This document shows positions 1-5,810 of a stretch of 12,461 nucleotides of DNA, in pieces. Every line of letters begins with the position of its first letter. Position 1 is the stretch's first letter. Source of the DNA: Candidatus Methanomethylophilaceae archaeon (lineage in GTDB: Archaea; Thermoplasmatota; Thermoplasmata; Methanomassiliicoccales; Methanomethylophilaceae); contig JAFPVN010000079.1 of NCBI GenBank assembly GCA_017395275.1, positions 1 through 12,461 on the forward strand. The letters are read 5' to 3'. The notes beneath the pieces are model-generated. The model had not been told where the DNA came from. It made no database searches and saw only the letters and a program-made list of their open reading frames with translations. The translations under genes and the position numbers were made by a program.

Positions 1-227
1 ATATCCGACAGGGCATGGGTGCCCAAGGTCCAATCCTCCCAGAGCAGAGCGGATACTATCCAGCATATCGTGAATACGATGACGGAGAGACATCCGCAAA
101 CCGGCCCTATCCTGGAGAGATCGAACATAATCAGCCTGCCTCCGACAACCGCGGGGACTTATTCGTATCTTTCGACGGATGCCGGCGCCGTCACGGACGA
201 AAGAGTAAAGGGAAGGTGTTTGTCTAA
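1..227. other. Unassigned left edge with open frames, no recognised gene
   Basis: Two plus-strand frames and one minus-strand frame stay open through this stretch, and none resembles a family I recognise. The plus frame beginning at base 3 ends in TAA at 225-227, three bases before the convergent regulator gene, so it could be the tail of a gene entering from the left. The plus frame beginning at base 1 continues antisense across the whole regulator gene, which argues against it. The open minus frame begins with an ATG overlapping the regulator stop, but its product is very arginine-rich and looks like a shadow. GC at third codon positions is only about 55-60% in both plus frames, too low to choose between them. 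Confidence 0.25.
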
Positions 228-230
228 AGG

Positions 231-446
231 TCATTCGTCTGGTACGTATTCCAGTATGTCCCCCGCCCCGCACTGCAGGGCATCGCAGATGGCCGCGAGG
301 GTCTCGAACCTCACCGCGGTGACACGGTTGTTCTTGATCTTCGAGAGATTGACGTTGGATATCCCCACCTTCTCGGCCAGCTCGTTCAGGGACATCTTCC
401 TCTCGACCATCATGCGGTCCAGATGCAGCACGATCCTGCCGGTCAT
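231..446 (-). CDS. Small Cro/C1-type (XRE, YozG-like) HTH transcriptional regulator
   Basis: This is a 71-residue single-domain DNA-binding protein. It has the five-helix Cro/C1 fold: a first helix around LDRMMVERKM, the turn-helix pair LNELAEKVGISNVNLSKIKN at about residues 20-39 (the recognition helix lies near NVNLSKIKN), then VRFETLAAICDALQCGAGDILEY, which is the typical end of YozG-type regulators. The C-terminal EYVPDE is also typical of that subgroup. Its ATG (444-446) overlaps the stop of the membrane-protein gene in an ATGA, so the pair is a translationally coupled operon. YozG-like proteins often sit beside DUF2975 membrane proteins in Firmicutes, and the same pairing is seen here. 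It probably autoregulates the operon. Its ligand or signal is unknown. Confidence 0.93.
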   Translation of the reverse strand: MTGRIVLHLDRMMVERKMSLNELAEKVGISNVNLSKIKNNRVTAVRFETLAAICDALQCGAGDILEYVPDE

Positions 447-997
447 ATGAGGCCGTCCTCGGACTCCTGGAGTCCCTTGCCGTACTCGAATATCTTCGAC
501 AGGCAGATGACGATGATACCCATCACGAGCATGACCATCGTTGTGCTGGTCTCCACGTTGTCACAGATCAGCCCGACGATGCTGGTGCCCACGAGTCCGA
601 CCACATACATGAAGATCATGAATATCCCGATTTCCCTAACCATCCTGACGACGTCGTCCTGGAAGGGCGTCTCGCCCTTGGAGAACCATGTCTTGCCCTT
701 GGATGTGCAGACGATCAGGTTCACGTTGCGGAAGATCATCGTCAGCAGTCCGAGCAGCACCGCGGATACTATGAGCGATGCTCCGATGGCATCCGCCGCC
801 TTGTCCGCGACGGGCTCGTAGACATAGATGGCCATGCCGCACACGTTCACCAGCCTGTCATCCGGTCCGATGTACTGTCCCGGATCTTCCGCCATGATGA
901 GCAGTATCCCGCCGACGAGCGTGGCTATTGCAGCGATCATACATAATATCTGGAAGACCTTCGAGAGGACCTCCGTTACCTTGTAAATGTCTGCCAT
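443..997 (-). CDS. DUF2975 family four-pass membrane protein
   Basis: The 184-residue product has four hydrophobic segments at about residues 14-36, 70-90, 122-145 and 152-168. Family marks are KGETPFQDDVVRMVREIGI (about 107-125), which is the DUF2975 loop with the pattern G-x-PF-x-x-x-x-V-x-x-x-R-x-I-G, and the C-terminal LSKIFEYGKGLQESEDGLI. The family has no established biochemical function. It is found in the membrane and is frequently encoded with a small XRE regulator, as here. Two cysteines near the segment boundaries (19 and 53) are the only possible extra-functional residues I see. The start at 995-997 is supported by an AGAGGT Shine-Dalgarno sequence at 1005-1010 (minus strand). The gene is first in the operon and overlaps the regulator. 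A membrane sensor or modulator of the regulator is a reasonable guess. Confidence 0.88.
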   Translation of the reverse strand: MADIYKVTEVLSKVFQILCMIAAIATLVGGILLIMAEDPGQYIGPDDRLVNVCGMAIYVYEPVADKAADAIGASLIVSAVLLGLLTMIFRNVNLIVCTSKGKTWFSKGETPFQDDVVRMVREIGIFMIFMYVVGLVGTSIVGLICDNVETSTTMVMLVMGIIVICLSKIFEYGKGLQESEDGLI

Positions 998-1163
998 TCG
1001 ACTTACCTCTGAACATACATTCGCGTTGTAGTATTTAATGTTTGACGATAATAAACATATGTTCTAAGATAAATTTCATATCTTTTAAATTAAAAACATA
1101 ATGTTCAGTGATAAACAATCGACGCATAGTGTCCTTTAAGAGGAGTACAGCATACCCGTCATC
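998..1163. promoter_or_regulatory. Divergent AT-rich promoter region with candidate operators
   Basis: This region serves the DUF2975/XRE operon (leftward) and the Sel1 gene (rightward). A palindromic TATA-like element, TTTTAAATTAAAA, lies at 1083-1095. A second TATA candidate for the leftward genes, CATTAAATAC on the minus strand, lies at 1031-1040, about 35 nt before the DUF2975 ATG. Two near-identical palindromes are present: AACATATGTT (1054-1063) and AACATAATGTT (1095-1105). A further GAACAT half-site lies at 1011-1016, and ATGTTC occurs at 1059-1064 and 1101-1106. Their position around the TATA elements fits binding sites for the XRE regulator. An AGAGGAG purine stretch at 1139-1145 lies 18 nt before the Sel1 ATG, which is farther than a normal Shine-Dalgarno sequence. 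Confidence 0.5.
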
Positions 1164-2054
1164 ATGCAGATGCGCCGCAAACTCACCATCAGGGAACTCG
1201 TGAACGAAGCCAAGAAGGGCAACGCGGAGGCCCAGTCGGACCTGGGATACAGGTACGAGAACGGCGACGGCGTTAAGCAGTCCTATCAGGAGGCCGCCAA
1301 GTGGTACACCCTCGCAGCGGAGCAGGGGGAGAACAACGCCCAGAACAACCTCGCCACGATGTACGAGTGGGGGAACGGCGTCGAGATCGACTTCAAGAAG
1401 GCACTCGAGCTGTACACCAAATCCGCCGAGCAGGGCAACCCCAACGCACAGTTCAATTTGGCCAACATGTACCTCCGCGGTGCGGGAACTGAGATCAACA
1501 ACGAGGAGGCCTTCAAATGGAATCTGAAGGCATCGGAGCAGGGACACCCTCTCGCCATGTGCAACCTCGGTGCCGCATACGACGGCGGATACGGCGTCGA
1601 GAAGAACTACGACGAGGCCTTCAAGTGGACCAAACTGTCCGCAGCCAACAACACCCCCGTTGCCCAGTACAACCTCGGTATGATGTACCTCTGCGGGCGT
1701 GGAACCGAGGTATCCGTACCCGACGCGGTGAAGTATCTGAAACTGTCCGCGAACCAGAGGTGCGGATTCGCCCTGTTCGAGATGGGCAGGCTGCATACCG
1801 AGGGCATAGGCGTGGATAAGGATGACAAGGCTGCACAGAGATTCTTCAGGATGGCGTCCCAGCAGAACGTCCTCGAGGAGTGCGAGTTCGGCGCGGACGC
1901 CGGGCAGTACGCCGACCAGTTCTACATGGGCTGGATGTACGAGCACGGTGTCTACGTGGAGAAGGACCTTGCGAAGGCTGAAGAATACTATTCGAGGGCG
2001 GCCGAGCAGGGATTCGATCTCGCCCAGGAAGCGCTGGACAGGATGAAGGCGTAA
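1164..2054 (+). CDS. Sel1-like (TPR-type) repeat protein
   Basis: The 296-residue protein is built almost entirely of Sel1-like repeats with a 36-residue period. The first four or five are clear: about residues 20-55, 56-91, 92-127, 128-163 and 164-199. Each has the pattern A-x-x-N-L-(G/A)-x-M-Y-x-x-G-x-G-(V/T)-x-x-(D/N)-x-x-x-A-x-x-(W/L)-(Y/N)-x-x-(A/S)-A-E-Q-G. A sixth repeat follows at about 200-235, and a longer divergent one at about 236-283 carries an insertion. Such solenoids are protein-interaction scaffolds and no catalytic residues are expected. There is no signal peptide or membrane segment, so it is probably cytoplasmic. The start at 1164 is the first ATG in frame; ATG at 1170 is an alternative. 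Its stop lies three bases from the convergent ATPase stop. The binding partner is unknown. Confidence 0.92.
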   Translation: MQMRRKLTIRELVNEAKKGNAEAQSDLGYRYENGDGVKQSYQEAAKWYTLAAEQGENNAQNNLATMYEWGNGVEIDFKKALELYTKSAEQGNPNAQFNLANMYLRGAGTEINNEEAFKWNLKASEQGHPLAMCNLGAAYDGGYGVEKNYDEAFKWTKLSAANNTPVAQYNLGMMYLCGRGTEVSVPDAVKYLKLSANQRCGFALFEMGRLHTEGIGVDKDDKAAQRFFRMASQQNVLEECEFGADAGQYADQFYMGWMYEHGVYVEKDLAKAEEYYSRAAEQGFDLAQEALDRMKA

Positions 2055-2057
2055 GCC

Positions 2058-3404
2058 TCATCCGACGATCAGGAACGCCATATAGTACGGCACAGTCAGC
2101 TTTCCGTTGTTGAATCCGACGTTGTAGTCCCCCAGTTTGATGCAGGTTTCCACGCCGTATATCTCGGGGTGGGAGAGCACGTATGTGGCCGATTTCACTT
2201 TTCCGCTCGTGGACTTGACCTCCACAAGGGTGAGGTTCTTATGCCACCTTGTCACGAAATCGATCTCCATGCCGCTCTCGCGCCTGTAATAGTACAGCTC
2301 ACGCCCCATCTTGGAGAAGGCATCGGCGATTATGTTCTCGTAGATCGCCCCCTTGTATATGCCCATGTCCCCGGTCAGAATGTCCCCGGCGGTCCCCGGA
2401 TCAAGCATCGCGACGAATAGGCCCGTGTCCTGAAGATACAGTTTGAATACGTTATCCTCCATGTTGCCGTTGAGCGGCAGCTGCAGGAGGGCAAGGTTGT
2501 TGCATTTGGAAACGAGTCCCGAATCCACCAGCCACTGTATGGCGGCCTTGTAGTCGTCCCCCCTCGAGTTCTTCTTCACCATAGAGTATTGGAATTTCTT
2601 GTTCTCCTTGCTAAGCTGTGCGGGTATGGAATCGAATACGCTGTTGATGCGGCCCAACAGTACGGAATCGGTGAACTCGTTCTCCTTCTCGTCGAGATGT
2701 TTGCCGAAATCGTCCCTGTACTCATCCAATATGTCCAACTGTTCAGATCTGACCGCGTTCATGTCGCTGGTCCTGAGGAAGGTGTCCACGATATGCGGCA
2801 GGCCTCCGACGCATATGTACTCCCTAAAGTACCTGAACATCGCGGAATGCATCGCGGGGTTCACGGCCTTGACCTTGTCGAAACACTCGCGGATGCTGTC
2901 GAGGACCTCACTGGATATGCCTTTGGCCCAGAGGAACTCCTCGAAATCCATCGGTTTCATGTAGATTATGTGTTCGAACCCTGCGGGAATACCCTTTCCG
3001 CGCTTCTTATTGTATCCTTTGATACCCAAAAGGGAACCAGTGCATATCACATCGAATCTTCCGTCGATCATGAACGGTTTGATGCTGGCCCGGGCATTGG
3101 AGCATTCCTGTACCTCGTCGAATATGAATATCGTCTTACCGGGGACTATCCTTATGCCAGGCATCCTCGCCGAGATGTCCAGTACCATACGGTCGACGAC
3201 GAGATCCCCCTCGAACACGGCCTTCATGCCCTCGTCCTCTTTGAAGTTGATGTAGATCACGTTGTCGTACATCAGTTCGGCGTATTGTCTCGCAGTGAAC
3301 GTCTTCCCGATCTGGCGAAGCCCTTTGATGACCAAGGCCTTCTTATCTGACAGCGGGGATGCCTTCCAGGCGATCATCTCATCAAGGATCTTTCTCTTGA
3401 ACAT
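2058..3404 (-). CDS. AAA+ ATPase of the AAA_14/DUF4143 family
   Basis: The 448-residue length is usual for this family. The N-terminal P-loop domain has Walker A GLRQIGKT (28-35), Walker B IFIFDEVQE (92-100) and a sensor-like CTGSLLG (121-127). A winged-helix-like middle section follows. The C-terminal DUF4143 part contains YKGAIYENIIADAF (350-363), then ESGMEIDFV (376-384) and LVEVKS (394-399), which is the E...D...EVK arrangement of a PD-(D/E)xK nuclease-like fold. The family is abundant and multicopy in gut bacteria and archaea, and its function is unproven. Roles in defence or DNA transactions have been suggested. There is no Shine-Dalgarno sequence before the ATG, and a TATA box about 25 nt upstream predicts a leaderless mRNA. 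A four-copy palindromic array lies directly behind that promoter, which suggests tight regulation, perhaps by the protein itself. Confidence 0.93.
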   Translation of the reverse strand: MFKRKILDEMIAWKASPLSDKKALVIKGLRQIGKTFTARQYAELMYDNVIYINFKEDEGMKAVFEGDLVVDRMVLDISARMPGIRIVPGKTIFIFDEVQECSNARASIKPFMIDGRFDVICTGSLLGIKGYNKKRGKGIPAGFEHIIYMKPMDFEEFLWAKGISSEVLDSIRECFDKVKAVNPAMHSAMFRYFREYICVGGLPHIVDTFLRTSDMNAVRSEQLDILDEYRDDFGKHLDEKENEFTDSVLLGRINSVFDSIPAQLSKENKKFQYSMVKKNSRGDDYKAAIQWLVDSGLVSKCNNLALLQLPLNGNMEDNVFKLYLQDTGLFVAMLDPGTAGDILTGDMGIYKGAIYENIIADAFSKMGRELYYYRRESGMEIDFVTRWHKNLTLVEVKSTSGKVKSATYVLSHPEIYGVETCIKLGDYNVGFNNGKLTVPYYMAFLIVG

Positions 3405-3424
3405 GACGGTATGATGGCATCACG

Positions 3425-3433
3425 TTATAATAC
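3425..3433 (-). promoter_or_regulatory. TATA box of the DUF4143 ATPase gene, predicted leaderless
   Basis: The minus strand reads GTATTATAA here, centred about 25 nt upstream of the ATG at 3404. In archaea transcription starts about 22-27 nt downstream of the TATA centre, so the transcript should begin at or within a few bases of the start codon. The upstream purine stretch CCGAAAAATG, which could act as a BRE, is itself part of the first unit of the adjacent repeat array. Confidence 0.5.
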
Positions 3434-3547
3434 ATTTTTCGGACCGAATAATCTCCGCTTCACTACATTTTTCGGACCGAAAGATTTGCAAAAGACTACA
3501 TTTTTCGGACCGAATAATCTCCGCTTCACTACATTTTTCGGACCGAA
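3432..3547. repeat. Four-copy 33-bp-period array of a palindromic 17-bp unit
   Basis: The unit ACATTTTTCGGACCGAA occurs without a mismatch at 3432-3448, 3465-3481, 3498-3514 and 3531-3547. The start-to-start distance is exactly 33 bp each time. The core TTCGGACCGAA is a perfect inverted repeat around one central A. The 16-bp spacers after copies 1 and 3 are identical (3449-3464 and 3515-3530), while the spacer after copy 2 and the sequence after copy 4 differ. The array therefore reads A-B-A-C, with a 66-bp higher-order repeat. It lies 28-143 bp upstream of the ATPase start, adjoining its TATA box. About three helical turns separate the units, so all would face nearly the same side of the DNA. 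This fits an operator array for a dimeric regulator. Confidence 0.9.
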
Positions 3548-3571
3548 TGTCGTCCGACACACATCATCAGG

Positions 3572-3598
3572 CATCCGATTCCCTGAACCCCTTTCCCT
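3572..3598 (+). repeat. 27-bp perfect direct repeat, left copy
   Basis: Bases 3572-3598 are identical to 4331-4357. Both copies begin CATCCGATTCCC and end in the pyrimidine-rich CCCCTTTCCCT. This copy ends 80 nt before the ATG of the truncated kinase, whereas the right copy ends 35 nt before the ATG of the intact kinase, so the spacing to the promoter is not conserved. Confidence 0.9.
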
Positions 3599-3648
3599 AG
3601 ACTGTTCGGTAATTAAACGCTGGTACCGATCTTTTCTGCGGTTCTACC

Positions 3649-3658
3649 TTTTTATATG
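3649..3658 (+). promoter_or_regulatory. TATA box of the truncated-kinase/acetyltransferase unit
   Basis: TTTTTATATG is centred about 25 nt before the ATG at 3679, with no Shine-Dalgarno sequence between. This predicts a leaderless transcript that starts at the kinase remnant and continues into the acetyltransferase. The rest of the 3560-3678 intergenic stretch holds the 27-bp repeat and nothing else recognisable. Confidence 0.55.
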
Positions 3659-3678
3659 AACAGCGGGATACCAATCTT

Positions 3679-3783
3679 ATGGCCGACCAGATGCGCGTGC
3701 TTGCAATTCAAGATATCTCCTGCGTCGGGAGATGTTCCTTGACAGTTGAACTACCGACGATCACCACCGCTGAGGCGATGTGA
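3679..3783 (+). pseudogene. Truncated 5' end of a pyridoxal kinase gene
   Basis: The 34-codon frame matches the start of the intact kinase at 4393: 24 of the first 31 residues are identical, including DISCVGRCSLTV. About 78% of the 87 aligned bases match. Most differences are synonymous (about eleven codons against five amino-acid-changing ones), so this copy evolved as a working protein gene before it was cut. After residue 31 similarity ends, and the frame stops at TGA 3781-3783. That stop overlaps the ATG of the acetyltransferase (TGATG). About 250 kinase codons are missing, including the GTGD catalytic loop, so it cannot be a kinase. It keeps its own TATA box and start codon and may now act as a translated leader. 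Confidence 0.85.
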
Positions 3784-4268
3784 TGCTAGGATTCAAGCCC
3801 GTACTGCATGACGATATCCCCCAACTCGTCGCTCTGGCCGACGAGATATGGCACGAGTACTTCCCCACGGTCGTCTCCCCGGAGCAGACCGAGTACATGA
3901 TCAACAAGTTCGATAAGGAGGAGGTCCTCAACGAACGTATCCAGCAGAGGGGGCGCCGTTACTTCTTCATCGTCAACGGATCGACGACCATGGGATACTT
4001 CACCATGTCGCCCCGCGACGATGCACAGCTTGTCAAGATGTACTTGAAGAAGGAGTTCCGCGGCAAGGGGATCGGTAAGAAGGCGATGAAACGCATCTAC
4101 AAGATATGCAGGGAGGAGGGTTACTCCAAGATCTACATGGCCGTGGAGAAGAAGAACACCGCGGCCGTGGCCGCGTTCAGGACCTGGGGTTTCGAGATTG
4201 CGTATTCTCAGACCAACGACATCGGCGACTACGTCATGGACATCCACGTCATGGAAAAGCGCATCTGA
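3783..4268 (+). CDS. GNAT family N-acetyltransferase, left paralogue
   Basis: The 161-residue protein has the single-domain GNAT fold. The acetyl-CoA-binding motif A is MYLKKEFRGKGIGKKAMKRI (about 86-105), with the R-G-x-G-x-G/A loop at RGKGIGKKA. Motif B features lie at VEKKNTAAVAAFRTWGFE (about 121-138). The N-terminal EIWHEYFP (21-28) and YMINKF (38-43) are shared with the paralogue at 5238; overall identity is roughly 45% by eye. The substrate is unknown, but a small molecule or a protein N-terminus is typical. ATG 3783 aligns with the paralogue start; GTG 3780 is a weaker alternative. It follows the truncated kinase in a TGATG overlap, and a GAGG at 3772-3775 may also serve as a Shine-Dalgarno sequence. 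Confidence 0.92.
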   Translation: MLGFKPVLHDDIPQLVALADEIWHEYFPTVVSPEQTEYMINKFDKEEVLNERIQQRGRRYFFIVNGSTTMGYFTMSPRDDAQLVKMYLKKEFRGKGIGKKAMKRIYKICREEGYSKIYMAVEKKNTAAVAAFRTWGFEIAYSQTNDIGDYVMDIHVMEKRI

Positions 4269-4295
4269 CCGCATATCGGCGCATTCGCACTCTTC

Positions 4296-4341
4296 GGAAT
4301 CGGAATCCCCGTCCGTTCCATACGGGCGGTCATCCGATTCC
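4296..4341 (+). terminator. Nested inverted repeat after the left acetyltransferase
   Basis: The outer arms GGAATCGGA (4296-4304) and TCCGATTCC (4333-4341) pair perfectly over 9 bp. The inner arms CGTCCGT (4310-4316) and ACGGGCG (4322-4328) form a 7-bp stem with one G-U pair and a 5-nt loop. A pyrimidine- and T-rich stretch follows. This could end the upstream transcript or act as a control element for the kinase promoter immediately downstream. The right outer arm lies inside the 27-bp direct repeat. Confidence 0.4.
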
Positions 4342-4357
4342 CTGAACCCCTTTCCCT
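4331..4357 (+). repeat. 27-bp perfect direct repeat, right copy
   Basis: This is identical to 3572-3598. It sits immediately upstream of the intact kinase promoter and contains the right arm of the nested inverted repeat 4296-4341. The left copy has no matching left arm, so only the sequence of the repeat is conserved, not the hairpin. Confidence 0.9.
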
Positions 4358-4362
4358 TTAAT

Positions 4363-4372
4363 GTTTTATACA
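4363..4372 (+). promoter_or_regulatory. TATA box of the intact kinase/acetyltransferase operon
   Basis: GTTTTATACA lies about 26 nt (centre to ATG) before the start codon at 4393. The intervening bases contain no Shine-Dalgarno sequence. A leaderless mRNA is predicted, as for the left unit. Confidence 0.55.
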
Positions 4373-4392
4373 TGATGTAAAATTCTGCAGAC

Positions 4393-5244
4393 ATGGCCGA
4401 CCAGAAGCGCGTCCTCGCGATCCATGACATCTCCTGCGTAGGGAGATGCTCCCTGACTGTAGCATTGCCGATAATCTCCGCCACCGGCGTGGAATGCAGC
4501 GTCATCCCCACCGCCGTCCTTTCGACGCACACCGGCGGATTCACCGGGTACACGTACAGGGACATGACCGAGGACATAGTGCCCATCGTCGACCACTGGA
4601 TGACCCTCGGCCTGGGATTCGACTCCATATACACGGGATTCCTGGGCTCCAAGGAGCAGATAGAGATCGTCAAGTCCACCATCGGGAGACTGAGGAAGGA
4701 TAATACCGTGGTCGTCGTCGATCCGGCCATGGCCGACAACGGCAAGATGTACCCCATCTTCGACATGGCCTTCGCCAAGGACATGGGTAGCCTGTGCGCC
4801 ATCGCCGACATAGTGGTCCCGAACATAACCGAGGCATGCTTCATGCTCGGAAGGGAGTACAGGGAGGGCCCGTACACCCCCGATTACATCATCGGCCTTA
4901 TGAAGGACCTCTGCGCCATGGGCGCCAGGAAGGTCGTCCTCACGGGTGTGTACTTCGAGGAGGGCAAGCTCGGTGCGGCGACATACGATTCCGAGACCAC
5001 CAAGACAAGCTACTGCTTCAGGGACGTCATCCCAGGATATTATCATGGTACAGGCGACGTCTTCGCCTCCGCCCTCGTGGCGGCGGTGATGAACGGCAGG
5101 TCCCTGGAGGACTCCGCCTCCATAGCGGTGGACTATACCGTAGGAAGCATCATGAGGACCTACGACGCCAGGACCGATGTGAAATACGGCGTCAACTTCG
5201 AGGCCGGACTGTACGATCTCACCAAGGAGATCAGGAGATGCTGA
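4393..5244 (+). CDS. pdxK: Pyridoxal/pyridoxamine kinase (PdxK/PdxY-like)
   Basis: The 283-residue protein is a ribokinase-fold vitamin B6 kinase. It would phosphorylate pyridoxal, pyridoxamine or pyridoxine with ATP to feed the pyridoxal 5'-phosphate salvage pathway in the cytoplasm. Family marks in order are: DISCVGRCSL (12-21), TAVLSTHTGGFTG (40-52), the sugar/B6-site region IYTGFLGS (79-86), VVVVDPAMADNGKMY (106-120), VPNITEACFMLG (142-153) and the anion hole and catalytic loop GTGDVFASAL (219-228), with Asp222 as the expected catalytic base. Length is normal for the family. It is the first gene of a two-gene operon and overlaps the downstream acetyltransferase by 7 nt. An upstream truncated copy shows that the unit was duplicated. 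B6 kinase against a related hydroxymethylpyrimidine kinase is the main uncertainty; the HTGGFTG motif and GTGDVF favour the B6 kinase. Confidence 0.92.
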   Translation: MADQKRVLAIHDISCVGRCSLTVALPIISATGVECSVIPTAVLSTHTGGFTGYTYRDMTEDIVPIVDHWMTLGLGFDSIYTGFLGSKEQIEIVKSTIGRLRKDNTVVVVDPAMADNGKMYPIFDMAFAKDMGSLCAIADIVVPNITEACFMLGREYREGPYTPDYIIGLMKDLCAMGARKVVLTGVYFEEGKLGAATYDSETTKTSYCFRDVIPGYYHGTGDVFASALVAAVMNGRSLEDSASIAVDYTVGSIMRTYDARTDVKYGVNFEAGLYDLTKEIRRC

Positions 5245-5729
5245 GCCTCAGGCCGGTATCGCCCTCGGAGATCCCCGAACTGGCATCGCTGGCATCAGAG
5301 ATATGGCACGAGTACTTCCCGTGCATACTGTCCGAAGGGCAGATCGACTACATGGTTGACAGGTTCCAGTCGGAGCATGCCATGAGGGAGCAGGTCTCCG
5401 AAAAGGGATACAGATATCATTTCCTGGTCGATGATGGTTCGATTGTCGGATACACGGGGCTGGTCCCCGAGGGCGACAGGCTGTTCCTGAGCAAGCTGTA
5501 TCTCAGGGAGGAATGCCGCGGGAAGGGGCTCGGATCGCAGGCCCTCAAGCTGATCTTCGAACTGTGCCAGCGCGAGGGATTCGGTTCAGTGTACCTTACC
5601 GTCAACAGGAACAATTCCGTCGCGATAAGGGCCTACGAGAGGAACGGATTCGTGACCGTCCGTACGCAGGTGGCGGACATCGGGAGCGGATACGTCATGG
5701 ACGATTTCATCATGGAGAAGGTCATCTGA
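5238..5729 (+). CDS. GNAT family N-acetyltransferase, right paralogue
   Basis: This 163-residue single-domain GNAT protein has the acetyl-CoA motif LYLREECRGKGLGSQALKLI (about 87-106) and motif B features TVNRNNSVAIRAYERNGFV (about 121-139). It shares EIWHEYFP (21-28) and YMVDRFQS (38-45) with the left paralogue. The frame is open far upstream, but that part is antisense-like shadow of the kinase. ATG 5238 is chosen because it aligns with the paralogue and starts the conserved N-terminus. It overlaps the kinase stop (ATGCTGA), with purine-rich AAGGAG and AGGAG sequences just before, so translation is coupled to the kinase. The repeated pairing with a B6 kinase hints at a related substrate, but the sequence does not show which one. 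Confidence 0.92.
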   Translation: MLSLRPVSPSEIPELASLASEIWHEYFPCILSEGQIDYMVDRFQSEHAMREQVSEKGYRYHFLVDDGSIVGYTGLVPEGDRLFLSKLYLREECRGKGLGSQALKLIFELCQREGFGSVYLTVNRNNSVAIRAYERNGFVTVRTQVADIGSGYVMDDFIMEKVI

Positions 5730-5753
5730 AATTCCTTATCCTGCGGATTATCG

Positions 5754-5802
5754 GTGTTAACACTGCTTTCCGTATCGGAATTCCTATTTAACACTATTTA
5801 AC
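5754..5802. repeat. Short inverted and direct repeats after the acetyltransferase
   Basis: Three small elements follow each other. GTGTTAACAC is a perfect 10-bp palindrome at 5754-5763. TTCCG-TAT-CGGAA is a 5-bp hairpin at 5768-5780. CTATTTAAC is directly repeated at 5784-5792 and 5794-5802. They may belong to the 3' end of the kinase/acetyltransferase transcript. Confidence 0.4.
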
Positions 5803-5810
5803 GGGTCGGC

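Noticed and set aside
1035..1946. A 303-residue minus-strand ORF
   Set aside because: It is antisense to the Sel1 gene, follows its repeat period and has no independent family features. GC-rich third positions keep antisense frames open here.
2589..3350. A 253-residue plus-strand ORF
   Set aside because: It is antisense to the ATPase, whose Walker motifs prove the minus strand to be coding.
3432..3547. CRISPR array
   Set aside because: The units are 17 bp with 16-bp spacers, two spacers are identical, and no cas genes are nearby, so this is not a CRISPR.
3411..3659. An 82-residue plus-strand ORF with an 11-residue repeat (TTFFGPNNLRF)
   Set aside because: The repeat in the protein simply follows from the 33-bp DNA period, which is a multiple of three. 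The ORF covers the ATPase promoter and runs into the next TATA box, with no ribosome site or promoter of its own.
3786..5046. Long minus-strand ORFs of 363 and 226 residues
   Set aside because: They run antisense across the acetyltransferase, the intergenic hairpin and the kinase, all clearly coding or regulatory on the plus strand.
4794..5237. N-terminal extension of the right acetyltransferase
   Set aside because: The frame is open but its product is arginine- and histidine-rich shadow of the kinase. The GNAT similarity begins exactly at ATG 5238.
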